Origin: Chara braunii
Lineage: Eukaryota; Streptophyta; Charophyceae; Charales; Characeae
DNA length: 28,256 nucleotides
Direction: 5' to 3'
NCBI GenBank assembly: GCA_003427395.1
Contig: BFEA01000201.1
Span: 1,981,109 to 2,009,364 of the forward strand
The position numbers were made by a program, and so were the translations under genes. Positions 18,551 to 27,210 of this stretch are shown here, piece by piece. The first letter of the stretch is position 1. Every line of letters starts with the position of its first letter. The notes beneath the pieces are model-generated. The model saw only the letters and a program-made list of their open reading frames with translations. It searched no databases and had not been told where the DNA came from.

Positions 18551-18928
18551 GGGTCGGTACTGTCATCCGCGGGTTCGACAAGGCCGCAGTAGTGTGCGGT
18601 CATGGGAAAACTAAAGTTAAAGCCTAGGCTACCCATGATGAGGTCGCGCGGCTGTTAAGCCTCGCGATTTAGGGCCTAAGCGGACCAAAAAGGGGCCGTC
18701 GTGGCAAGATGGACCGCGGCGTGAAGGGATGGCTTAGGGTCCATACGGCTTTTGCGCCGAGGACCCGTTGGCGAAGGCGCCGAGGCCGGCTGAGTAGGGT
18801 AGTTGCTAAAGTTGTCGGTCGCCGACCCTGCCCGCCAGCCACGGCAGCAAGCTGGCTTAGCAGGCGTAGCCTGCTAGGCGCTAGGAAGGAGCCTGTTGGG
18901 CACAACGAGCCCTTCATATAGAAGGGCC

Positions 18929-19040
18929 GCTCCTTTTCTGATGTGAAAAGGAGCTAGCCCAGTAGGTACCGTCGCTAGCTTGCCACCCCGCAGACATGGG
19001 GATTGAACCTGACTAACGTACTACCGGGCTAGCTCCTTTT
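18929..19040. other. Overlapping alternative stems with tRNA-like B box
   Basis: GAAAAGGAGC (18945-18954) can pair upstream with GCTCCTTTTC (18929-18938) or downstream, as part of AAAAGGAGCTAGCCCAGTAG, with GGGCTAGCTCCTTTT (19026-19040), so the two folds exclude each other. On the - strand the segment reads TAGCCCGGTAGTACG (A-box-like) and then GGTTCAATCCCC, a perfect tRNA T-arm/B-box word, but only seven bases separate them, far too close for an ordinary tRNA. It may be a tRNA-derived relic that lost its anticodon arm. Confidence 0.45.
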
Positions 19041-19384
19041 GGAGCAGCCCGCGATTTGGCAAGGGGTCCGACCGTGCGATCTTCGAGATTGCGCGGCTGA
19101 AGTCAGCCGCGCCGGGGTGAAAAGGCCCCTGAAAGGATGACACGCATAGGCCGAAAAATAGTCCGACGTTTTTTTTTTTTTGAAAAAAAAAAAAAAAAAA
19201 ACCTTACTTGTCCTGTAGCTGAACGCGTAAGCATCCAGTTACAGGTGCGAAGGAGACAGCAACAACGTCAAGGTAACGACGTCAAGGTAAGGAGTTTTTT
19301 TCTTTTTTCGAGTTTTCTTTTTTTGTAGTCCTGCTGGGACAGCGCCATCGGGGCGAAGCGACACAACCGTGGGCATAAGCTAAC

Positions 19385-19415
<31 letters not shown>

Positions 19416-19793
19416 TAGAAATGAAAAAATGACGCGCCATCTGACGCGTCCTGAACTGACTGGGGACTTAAAGTCCCCAGTGAAACGACAGGCGCCCGTT
19501 TAAATCGGGCAGCCATAAATTAGAAAGGTTTTTCGTTTTTTTTTTTTTATTCTCTTAGATTTTTTTTCTTAGATTTTGTTTAGATTCTTTTTCCGTTTTT
19601 TTTCTTTTTTTTCTGCCTCTTAGAGCTATGTGCCCGTTCATTTCGAACGAACAGGCGATTCAGGAGTCTGGCTGCGCCAGACTGTTTCGTCGGACTCTCA
19701 CCGACTCATCAGGAGGCTGAACCTCGACAGTCGGGCCAGCCAAATGTATCAGCCGCAGAAATGCGGTTGTACGCAGGTGTGTCGGGGGGGGGT

Positions 19794-19797
<4 letters not shown>

Positions 19798-19848
<51 letters not shown>
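19798..19848. repeat. (GA)n microsatellite
   Basis: About 25 GA units within the hairpin array, preceded by a G8 run (GTCGGGGGGGG). Poly-T/poly-A runs lie nearby at 19169-19202 (T13, G, A20), 19383-19413 and 20054-20089. Confidence 0.95.
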
Positions 19849-19850
<2 letters not shown>

Positions 19851-19953
19851 AGCTTATATGCGCCCATTGAGTTTGAAACGGGCTGCAGTGTTTGCCTGCG
19901 CGCCCAAACCTGGCGCCGGGAACGTCCGGGTACGGGCACAGGGCAACGGGGGA

Positions 19954-19985
<32 letters not shown>

Positions 19986-20668
19986 TACTCTGTGAAATGA
20001 CTGGGGGGGTTAATGTGCTCGTTCGTTTTTAACGACGAGCTGCCCCTGCTGTAGAAAAAAAAAAAAACGAAAGGAAAAAAAAAAAAAAGACGAGGGAAGA
20101 AGTTGGGAAAAGAAAAGGGAACGGTCGCGGATCTAGCCGCGGCCTCGGTCCAGATGCAAGTTTAGAAGCATCTGGACTGTTAATAGACTGCAGACTGTTG
20201 GTTACAACAGGGTAACCAACAGTCTGCTCAGAAATGGATGGGTACAACCATTTCTGGGTTGCGTCTGGCCGCGGGTGAAGGCCAGATGCATAGCCAGGGT
20301 TTAGAACTTGGTTCCCCTAGGGGAACATCAAGTTTTCTGGCCCTTGATCGCGATTTTGATCAAGGGTTAGACTCTATTCCGAGATTTGGCTGGGGGCAAA
20401 GCAACTGCCCTCAGCCTTCAGCCAGCTATAAAAGCTAGTCTACCACCCAGCAGCCTCACACTTGTGGCAATGCCGCTGGGGCATTCTACTTGAGTAGATG
20501 CTGACTGGCTGGTTGCTGGTGTAATAAGGCGAAGTGTTGGAGGTCTGCAGTAGCACTTGGAGGGAGGAGGAGGCAGCCATAGCTGAAGGCTAGGAGCTTC
20601 TTGCCCCACCTTCGGTGTTCTGCTGCAGGCAGTGGGGAAGCCGTGGCCTTGAGGTTGCTGCTGGTTTT

Positions 20669-20868
20669 CTAGGGAGGTGCAGCGGAAGCGCTGCCGAAAT
20701 TGTGCGGCAGCAGCGCTGGTACTCTTGGCGGAACAGCGAAAGCGCTGCCGGAATTGTGCAGCAGCAGCGCTGGTATTCTTGGCGGTACAACGGAAGCGCT
20801 GCCGAATTCTTGCAGCGGCAGCACCGATTTTCTTGGCGGTACGGCGAGGGTGCTGCCGGATTTTATGG
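20669..20868. repeat. 54-bp tandem repeats (3.7 units)
   Basis: Units start at about 20669, 20723, 20777 and 20831; the word TCTTGGCGG recurs at exactly 54-bp spacing. Each has TCTTGGCGG(A/T)ACAGCG, GAAGCGCTGCCG, GAATTGTGCAGC and AGCAGCGCTGG. The unit length is a multiple of three, so several frames stay open; on the - strand it would encode 18-residue repeats like RQRFRCTAKNTSAAAAQF inside a 320-codon frame (20418-21380). Because + strand frames are open too, coding is unproven. AGCGCTG(C) and CAGC(G)GCTG words make each unit self-complementary. Confidence 0.85.
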
Positions 20869-21153
20869 CAACAGTATTTTGCACAGGACTGCGAAAACGG
20901 AGATTGGACGTTGCCGCAGGGACGGTACCGCCAAGGTGGAAGTGTACTTTGGAATAGAAAGGGTATGGCGATCGTCTTGTTGACGGCGTTGTGGCACGCG
21001 GCATTTGTAAGAATTGTTGAGGCCGTTGTTATTTTTTTGCGGCATACCGAGTAAGCGGGGATTGGGTCTGGAACCACCAAGTATTGCGGCAGGCAGGTGG
21101 TGACCTGACTTGGTATTTGGTGGGTTGAATTGGCGCTGTTTTGGTGGAAGGTG

Positions 21154-21195
21154 TGACGTTGAGGCTGTGGGATTTGACGTTGAGGTTGTGGGATG
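21154..21195. repeat. 21-bp tandem duplication
   Basis: TGACGTTGAGGCTGTGGGATT is followed directly by TGACGTTGAGGTTGTGGGATG. It lies 285 bp from the 54-bp repeats and, like them, has a period divisible by three (PQPQRQI-like on the - strand). A perfect hairpin AGAGTG-GGA-CACTCT follows at about 21199-21213. Confidence 0.9.
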
Positions 21196-21429
21196 TGAGA
21201 GTGGGACACTCTCCTCAACGGCGAACTCGCTTCTGTGTTGGTGAGCGGCGCCTGAGTCAGCGGCGGCGTTTGAAGGAGGGTGTGACTCGTTCTTGTGAGC
21301 GGCCACAACGAGAGTGGTGCGACCGAATTTTTGTGAAGATATTTGGCTTTCTTGAGCAAGCCCTTATAAAAATCACTCAAGGTCAGTGCGACTCAGTTCC
21401 TTTGCACACCCACGTGAACCCACACCTTG

Positions 21430-22395
21430 CATGACCTTGCGTTGAATTCAGAAGAAGAGGTAGAGTAAGAGTGTGATGTCATGTGTGTGGAGAAAGGGCT
21501 GACTTGCTTGGGGATGGATGAATCTCTGGATTGTTTCTTTTCTTGATTGTGCAGGTAGGGTGGGAGACGCGTATGAGAAGGGATCAACATTGTTTGCTCG
21601 AGATAATAATGGGGATGCTTACCTTTCTCCCACTCAACCTGAATGCATGTGAAAGAAATGAGGAGAAACAAAAATAATAATAATGAAAGTGTGGACAGGC
21701 GGGTGCCGAAAGAATGAAGTCCGGGGAAAAATTAAAAGAAAAGAAGACAGGCGAATACCTTAGTATCTCCCGAGGGTTTTCCAATTCTATCCCGAACGAC
21801 CACTTTCCCTCTATGCCCGTCTAAAAAAATATTTTACTTATTTCTCTTTTTAATTCGTCTAAGTCGACCCTTATCTGGGAAGCGTAGAGCGGTCGTCTGC
21901 ACCTAGGGTCTAGGCTTCTTCTCTCTATGAGGCATCCGAGGTGGGGGTTTGTTGCCTTAGGGGCCGGCCCTGTTATCAACTCGGAGCGGACCGCTTATGC
22001 GGGGGAATACCATGTTGTTGCGGTGGAGCCAGCCCAACTTCTGAGTCCTGAAAAATGTGTTCGGGCGAGGGGGGGGGGGTATTCCAAACCACTTCCTAAA
22101 GGGTAGGGTGTCTTAAGGCTAGGGGCAGTCGCCTCCTCGTGCTTTCAGGAAAAGGGGAGGTTGAACCTGGCATCCTGTTGGGTGACCATTTTAGGAGCCA
22201 CCAACGTGTGGGAGGGATGGCGCCATAAGAAGCCCAACCCATGATTCAACTAGTGTTAGTGAGAGTGCAAATAGGCACTACTATCACGATCGGACCGTGA
22301 CACAAGAATCACGGCCCGAAAAGGGGAGTGAAGATTGAACATGGAAATGGGTATGCCTGAATTATTTTGACAAGAGTTACCGCTTCGTCGTTCAG
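21430..22395. other. Gene-free stretch before the unknown ORF pair
   Basis: No convincing frame on either strand. It includes a G10 run (about 22069-22078) and the hairpin-poor, moderately GC-rich block 21890-22260. Just before 22396 the sequence CGCTTCGTCGTTCAG precedes ATG, resembling a 3' splice site. Confidence 0.4.
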
Positions 22396-22899
22396 ATGTT
22401 TGCGGAGACAGTGATTCTCCGATTGTTCAGCACATGCGAGGCGGCGGCTAACTGGTTAGCGGTGCCGACGCGATCCCGCGCCGGCATGACACGAAAAGGA
22501 AGGCTGGTGTACGACTCCCTTGAAGTTTACTCGGAACGAGATGCGCCGCGATTCTGGGACGGAAGCGTGAGGAAACCACCGTGGAGTTATATTTTCTTGG
22601 TTGAACCAGACCAGCATATTGTGCGATATGATTTTGCGCCTCCTAATCCATCACGAGATTATGGAGACATGAACCTAGTTGTGGTTCACGAGGACTGGCC
22701 GGGAGTAGAGACCATTCCTGAGGTTAGAGGAATGTTCCTCTATATCGTACTCCACCTGAATGATCTGCAAGGTCCGTTCGGCCTCCTCCATCACGTGAGA
22801 CGGGTCCGAGCGAATAGATTTAATATCATTCGCTCGGAACGTTTCGACGTCACCGCGTTTTATGACGAGGCTTGTGAAATTTACGAGCGCCTCTTCTAA
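22396..22899 (+). CDS. Hypothetical protein, 167 aa
   Basis: Starts MFAETVILRLFSTCEAAANW and ends YDEACEIYERLF at TAA 22897-22899. I do not recognise the family. It is a mixed-charge, soluble-looking protein with a hydrophobic central strand (YIFLVEPDQH, then NLVVVHEDWPG, then MFLYIVLHLND), no signal peptide and no membrane helix. Codon third positions are GC-rich, unlike the flanking DNA, which favours real coding. ATG follows a TTCGTCGTTCAG that looks like a splice acceptor, as does the start of the next frame 24 bases downstream. It could be one exon of a gene or an ORF of an unrecognised element. Confidence 0.5.
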   Translation: MFAETVILRLFSTCEAAANWLAVPTRSRAGMTRKGRLVYDSLEVYSERDAPRFWDGSVRKPPWSYIFLVEPDQHIVRYDFAPPNPSRDYGDMNLVVVHEDWPGVETIPEVRGMFLYIVLHLNDLQGPFGLLHHVRRVRANRFNIIRSERFDVTAFYDEACEIYERLF

Positions 22900-22922
22900 C
22901 AGGTGGCTTCTTCGGTGTGCAG

Positions 22923-23474
22923 ATGCCTAGCGGACGACGGGACTTCACTCAGGCCAGGTATCTACTGATTCACAACATTACAGACAAGGAGCTGATCCGG
23001 CGAGCGGAGTGATTATTTCTGGTTCGGGATGGAGCGCCCACGCAGTGGATTGGTTTTATCGGCCTGCTCAGTGATGGGCAGGGATTTTTTCCCAACTCGC
23101 GCGTGGATGTTCGCGCCAAGGTGGCCCGACTTCCGGACGAAGTTCATGGATACACCTTGTATTTCCATCGCGCGAGCGACCTCCAATGCCTTTCTCGGGT
23201 CATTGTGAGCGTCAAAATTACCCTATCCGGGGAGCGCTATGGCGTAGTCCGGATTAAGGACACCACGACCACACACCTGTTTCGGATGCGTCAGCCGTTC
23301 CGCGCCATAGTTTGGAAGCTCGCCTCACGGATGGCTTCTCCCTATGATACGCGGAAGGTTTGAGTCTCGCGAGGTGGACGATTCTCCACCTTGACGTTTG
23401 ACGATGAGGAGCTTACGCGGCTCGACCGGATAGCTGCTGAGGCCCGTGAGGGCCGACAGGTTTATCCCGGCTAA
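22923..23474 (+). pseudogene. Hypothetical protein, 183 codons with two in-frame TGA
   Basis: ATG at 22923 (MPSGRRDFTQARYLLIHNI), TGA at 23010-23012, open again through LFLVRDGAPTQWIGFIGLLS, VDVRAKVARLPDEV, SVKITLSGERYGVVRIKD and MRQPFRAIVWKLA to TGA 23361-23363, open again VSRGGRFSTLTFDDEELTRL to TAA 23472-23474. All three parts share one frame and look like protein throughout, so the TGAs are probably point changes (CGA to TGA would give Arg in both places). I do not recognise the family. ATG follows CTTCTTCGGTGTGCAG, and CTAAC, a branch-point-like word, overlaps the stop of the preceding ORF, so a spliced gene is possible. Confidence 0.45.
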
Positions 23475-24259
23475 GTGCACCCTCTCGAATCAGGTGCCAC
23501 GGTGAGTTGTCCTTATAGTAGGGTCATGTCCATGTGACTCTACAGGGGTAATAAATAAATAAAAAAAAAACACAATCTTGCGTAGGTAGGCCCACCAGAT
23601 GGATAGTATCTGGATTGCCCCGATGATAGCTCATGCATTGAGAGGTAATCGATCATTTAGATATAAACTGAGCAAGGCAAAAATTGAATATTTGAAAGGG
23701 TGCTGAGCGGAACAACAAGGACAAAGTAACAGAAGACGAGAATGTCCCACGCCAAGTAACCTCGTGTTGGCAATGGCTACTTCGTCATTCGTGGAACAGA
23801 GAGAGTAATTATCATTTAGGAGGACAAAGCGAACGACAAAGTTACATTCGCCCCTCCGGGTAGGTAGATGTGATACGAAAATGTGGTCGAACCAAGAGTT
23901 CAAACATCGACCAGGAGCCAGATCACTTGTGATCTCATGATACCAGTAGTATTTACTTGTAGAAGCTGTGCGCGACGGATTTTCCGTCCGCGGACGGCGG
24001 TATAATCGTATTTTCGGTCATGTAGGCAGGAAATGATAATCTTGGCAGGTCATCTCTTCAAGTCAAAATATTGTTTACGTCATGGTTTTATTCATTTTAT
24101 GAGTAGGGGATTATAAAGGGATTAGGATTATATGTTGGGGTTCACGTTTGGTTGAAGCCATCCTAGTCGACCGACGCTCGTTCGTACCAAGGAGATCAGC
24201 GCTCTCGGGAACGGACAACGTTCGGGTCCACTTGGCGTTAACCAAGCGCACCTATACTT
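23475..24259. other. Gene-free stretch
   Basis: No supported gene. It contains small hairpins (AGATCAC/GTGATCT at about 23922, GACGGA-TTT-TCCGTC at about 23974) but no dense array. Sequence from 24123 to 24259 precedes the truncated Penelope-like copy and has no match elsewhere in the window. Confidence 0.4.
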
Positions 24260-25006
24260 CAGCGAACGAGCAAACGCCCTCGGCTGACCTACCTCTGCAA
24301 TTGCATGTAAAAGCTTTTGCACGTGGGTCAGCAGCTCGGTAGGGATACGCCCCTGAGGGTGGTGACAGCCCCTCTGGGAAAGTAAGTTGCACCCCGCGAA
24401 AACCTATCTTGTCGTAGGGGACCGCGGGATGTATAGCTGGCGCACCCGGCTAGAGCAACGAAGGGACGATGGAACCGCGTCCGTCTCGGCGGTTCGCGGA
24501 ATCACGTATGCATCGTCCTAAGTTGTATCTTGATTTTGTTTTGTTCTAACTCCTGCGCGACATAGTCGGGAGGGCCCTCGTTCACGCGAGGGCCGATGCG
24601 CTCGACACCGGAACTGGGATCTGTTTGAGGGACCACGAATGGGAGCAAGGGGGGTAGTAGGGACTTTGTCTTAGATAAGGGAACGAGAATAGTGAGTGTT
24701 GTTTGGGATAAAAACAGTAGGACTAACGGATAAGACATTTTTTTGGTCTGACGGGACACTATCGCGATAAGAGTGGTCGACTATTCTGTTGATGCTGACC
24801 GAACAGACAGACTTACTTTCCATTTATGCTTGCGCTTCACTGTGTTGACCACTAAGCATTTCCCAGGAGTTGACAATTTTTTTTCATAATGCAAGTACAA
24901 CTTCTTTCGTCTATATCGCTTTCGACTTTTGTGTCGTTTTCGACTTTGTCGTGTTTGCTGTGAGGTGATTGCGTTTCTGACGCTATTGCACTCTTTCCTA
25001 TTCCTA
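24260..25006 (+). mobile_element. Truncated second copy of the Penelope-like element
   Basis: 24260-24606 matches the reverse complement of 9158-9505, that is one hairpin arm plus the loop in flipped orientation (CAGCGAACGAGCAAACGCCC). It is joined at CACCGG directly to AACTGGGATCTGTTTGAGG, and 24607-25003 matches the leader 6214-6612 at roughly 90% identity (ATAAAAACAGTAGGACTAAC, TTCATAATGCAAGTACAA, GGTGATTGCGTTTCTGACGC). It stops abruptly before the reading frame, at CCTATTCCTACCAGAGTGG; the same CTACCAGAGTGG begins the full copy at 6122. No coding region is present. Confidence 0.85.
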
Positions 25007-25082
25007 CCAGAGTGGCTCGGAACTAGTTGTCCGACTGGGCCACAAAATAATAAAAAATAATCAATAATAAATTATTTTTAAA

Positions 25083-25151
25083 TTTAAATTTGGTAAATAA
25101 TCTCGATGTAATCCTAGGCAAAAATTGTTAGTTTATTTTCCTACATAACAT

Positions 25152-25192
<41 letters not shown>

Positions 25193-25668
25193 ATGGTCCT
25201 TCCCTGTTCCTTGCACGGTTGGGGCGCTCGGAAAAATAGGGTGACCCAGTATCGTGCGCATCGGCTCCCTCCTTTTTCGCAAAGGCGAGAGCCCTCCCAG
25301 CCATGTCACGCAGGAGTTAAAAATAAATAAATTGGGATGTACTGTTGGCGCACCCAATCAGAGCGGCAAAGAAGCGATGCAACCATATCTGTATTTGCGG
25401 TTCGCGGGATTATTTATGCATCGTCCTAAGTCAACTTTGTTTCATTTTTTTTTCAACTCATGCGTGACATGTTCGGGAGGGGTTTTGCCTTTGCGAAAAA
25501 GGCGAGAGCCGATTCCATGACACCGGGCGTTCTGAATGGTAGCCTAGTAATAAATTTTATTTTAATTTTTATTTTAATTTTTATTTTAATTTTTATTTTA
25601 AATTTAGTAAATAATTTTGATGTGAACATGAGACAAAAGTTATTCAATTTATTTTTATACATCACGTA
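25083..25668. repeat. AT-rich direct repeat flanking the mini-foldback
   Basis: TTTGGTAAATAATCTCGATG at about 25088 and TTTAGTAAATAATTTTGATG at about 25602 start two related blocks of about 65 bp (GATGT, ACA/CCT..GGCAAAAATTGTT or GAGACAAAAGTTATT, TTTATTTT, CTACATAACATAG or ATACATCACGTAG). They resemble the GATGT..GCTGAGG..AAATGTTGTT blocks inside the short CGAACG transposons. The block between them holds a T38 run (about 25153-25190) and the foldback at 25260-25513, so this looks like one older repeat split by, or duplicated on, insertion. Confidence 0.5.
25260..25513. mobile_element. Miniature foldback related to the giant hairpin
   Basis: Left arm ATCGGCTCCCTCCTTTTTCG...ATGTCACGCAGGAGTT (25260-25318) pairs with right arm 25453-25513 (AACTCATGCGTGACATGTTC...GCGAGAGCCGAT) at about 80%. 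The arms correspond to the outer ends of the 9158-9826 hairpin (GCATCGGCCC...CATGTCACGCA / ACTCATGCGTGACATAGTCGGGAGG), and 25340-25430 (TTGGCGCACCCAATCAGAGCGGC, then ATGCATCGTCCTAAGT) corresponds to its right arm interior. Most of the centre is missing. It is a diverged, shortened derivative or a sister family. Confidence 0.7.
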
Positions 25669-26221
25669 GATGTTTTTGAGGTGTTTTTTTTTTTTTTTTT
25701 TTTTGACACTTCTCGAATCCTCGCATTGTCGGGCCGATCAGTCAAATAAGGTGATCCGGACGGCCTAGCTGGCAGCCAAGACATAAAAAAAAACGAGTTC
25801 ATAAATATAAAAAAAAAATATTTAATTTCAAAACAATGATCTAAAAAATTATTGTTATAAACAATGAAAAATCGTATTTTTTATTATTAAAATTATTATT
25901 ATATTTAAATATATATATATTTTTATCCTATCCCTTAAACCACAAGTACCTCTGCTTGTGTTGGGAAATTACAATGTAATGGTCTGTCCTCAAAGAAATT
26001 GATGGTGGGACCCAGGGTCGACGAGTCTCATAAATCTTACTAGTTTTCTTTTGCCCACGCGTGAAAGGGGAAAAAAAAAAACAACTTATGTACTGTAATG
26101 ATGTTGGGCAGGGTAGTCTATGAGGATGTGCTCACAGTCTTCCTCTACAGAATGCATCCTACATTCTGAAACTTTTTTTTTTTTTTTTTTTTCGTTTGTT
26201 TGATATGAGTCCCCTAACAGG
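25669..26221. other. AT-rich, gene-free
   Basis: Poly-T (25687-25704), AT-rich runs (25795-25925) and a short frame on the - strand (about 26110-26160, CRMHSVEEDCEHILIDYP) whose C-x-H..C..HIL pattern faintly recalls the C-terminal zinc region of LINE-type elements. It is too short and too broken to annotate as a gene. Confidence 0.35.
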
Positions 26222-26498
26222 GCGGAATCTGTGATCTGCGATGATCGTGTTTCGTCTAAGGATTGTAACGCTGCTGTATCCAACCATTTTCATGGTCGAA
26301 TCCGTGTTTCTGTTTCCTTTTTTTTTCTGTTTCTGAAATTTGACAATCTGAATCCATGATCTGCTCGAGCTGTGTTCCCTCAGAGGATTGTAACCCTTGT
26401 CACACTGACACTTAGAGGAACGTATCCAACCATTTTCACGGGCGAATACGTGTTTCTGTGTTTTTTTAATTTTTGTGTGTGTTTTTGAAACCTGACAA
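26222..26498. repeat. Diverged tandem repeat of about 130-150 bp
   Basis: Unit 1 (about 26222-26345): GAATCTGTGATCTGC, AGGATTGTAACGC, GTATCCAACCATTTTCATGG, GTGTTTCTGTTTCC. Unit 2 (about 26350-26470): GAATCCATGATCTGC, AGGATTGTAACCC, GTATCCAACCATTTTCACGG, GTGTTTCTGTG. Each is followed by a T-rich tract and TGAAA(T/C)(T/C)TGACAA. Confidence 0.75.
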
Positions 26499-26750
26499 CC
26501 TGGCCACAGGGCTGAGATGCCCTCATTGAAGGTACACTCACACTACCACTTCCAATAATATATACAAATGCAATCATGGGCAGAGCATTATTTCCTCTTT
26601 TTTTTTTTGTGAGTTTCAAGGCCACAACTTTTTTTTTTTCCCCTTTTTTTTTTCGCCCCGTGAGAGTACCATAAAGAAATGGAGTAGGACCCAGACTTGA
26701 AATCCAGGGTTGGCAAAAACAGGCTCGGAGGTACAGGTGGTTTAAGCAAC

Positions 26751-27210
26751 ATTGGCTACAGCGGGGAAGTCCGTGATGTGGCGCGTGCCGGATTCGGATC
26801 GAAGTTTTGGTGAGGGGCGGCGGTGAAGGCAATCGAGGTCAAGGGAGTGTGCAGAGAGGTGCGAGTAACGAAACGTTAACAGCGCGCCATTAAATGAGAG
26901 CACGCGCCCTGGGGGCGGGGCACATGGCTGACGTTGATGCGGACAAACATCTTGGAGGCGAGCCATCCAATATGCGGACATTGGCTGCAGGGGGAAGGTC
27001 CGTGATGTCCCGCGTGTCGGATTCGGGTCAAAGTTTTGGTGAGGGGCGGCGGATGAAGGCAATCGAGGTCAAGGGAGTGTGCAGAGAGGTGCGTGTAACG
27101 AAACGTTCACAGCGCGCCATTAAATGAGAGCACGCGCCCTGGGGGCGGGGCACATGGCTGATGTTGATGCAAACAAACATATTGGAGGCGAGCCATCCGA
27201 TATGCGGACA
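26751..27210. repeat. 229-bp tandem duplication plus remnant
   Basis: Unit 1 about 26751-26979 and unit 2 about 26980-27210 are about 93% identical (GAAGTTTTGGTGAGGGGCGG, GGCAATCGAGGTCAAGGGAG, AGAGAGCACGCGCCCTGGGG class words, CATCTTGGAGGCGAGCCATCC). A third remnant of the unit's end (GCGGACGAACATCTTGGAGG then CGAACCATTTGAAATGC) lies at about 27336-27376 after a T/C-rich interruption. Open frames on both strands follow from the GC-rich repeat and are not conserved in one frame between units (229 is not a multiple of three). Confidence 0.88.

Larger units (their letters stand above)
18580..20432. other. Dense array of unlike short hairpins
   Basis: Over about 1.85 kb I count more than twenty inverted repeats of different sequence, laid end to end. 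The best: AGCAGGC-GTA-GCCTGCT (18859-18875); GCCCTTC/GAAGGGC (18909-18927); GCTCCTTTTC/GAAAAGGAGC (18929-18954); a stem of about 20 bp at 18950-18969 with 19018-19036; GCGCGGCTGA/TCAGCCGCGC (19091-19112); CCTGTAGCTG/CAGTTACAGG (19212-19245); ACTGGGGACTT/AAGTCCCCAGT (19459-19481); AGTCTGGC/GCCAGACT (19665-19683); CCGCA-GAAA-TGCGG (19753-19766); GTCCAGATGC/GCATCTGGAC (20148-20177); a perfect 16-bp stem GCAGACTGTTGGTTAC (20190-20205 with 20212-20227); CAGAAATGG/CCATTTCTG (20229-20256); GCGTCTGGCC/GGCCAGATGC (20261-20289); GTTCCCC/GGGGAAC within AACTTG/CAAGTT (20305-20334); CCCTTGATC/GATCAAGGG (20341-20366); GGCTGGGGGCA/TGCCCTCAGCC (20388-20416). No coding frame explains this. Confidence 0.8.

Noticed and set aside
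16217-18560. 3' LTR boundaries of the Gypsy element
   Set aside because: No second copy exists upstream for comparison, so any TG...CA choice would be arbitrary.
18985-19036. tRNA gene on the - strand
   Set aside because: A-box-like and B-box words are present but only seven bases apart, and no anticodon arm or acceptor stem of normal length can be formed.
20669-20868. CRISPR-like array
   Set aside because: Units are head-to-tail 54-bp repeats without unique spacers, in eukaryotic DNA.
20418-21380. 320-codon frame on the - strand as a protein gene
   Set aside because: Low-complexity, repeat-driven composition, competing open + frames through the same repeats, and overlap with the hairpin region; listed only as a possibility in the repeat entry and findings.
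26086-26283. Protein frame on the - strand resembling a LINE C-terminus
   Set aside because: Only a short C/H-containing stretch, interrupted by a poly-Lys run from poly-T; insufficient to support a gene.
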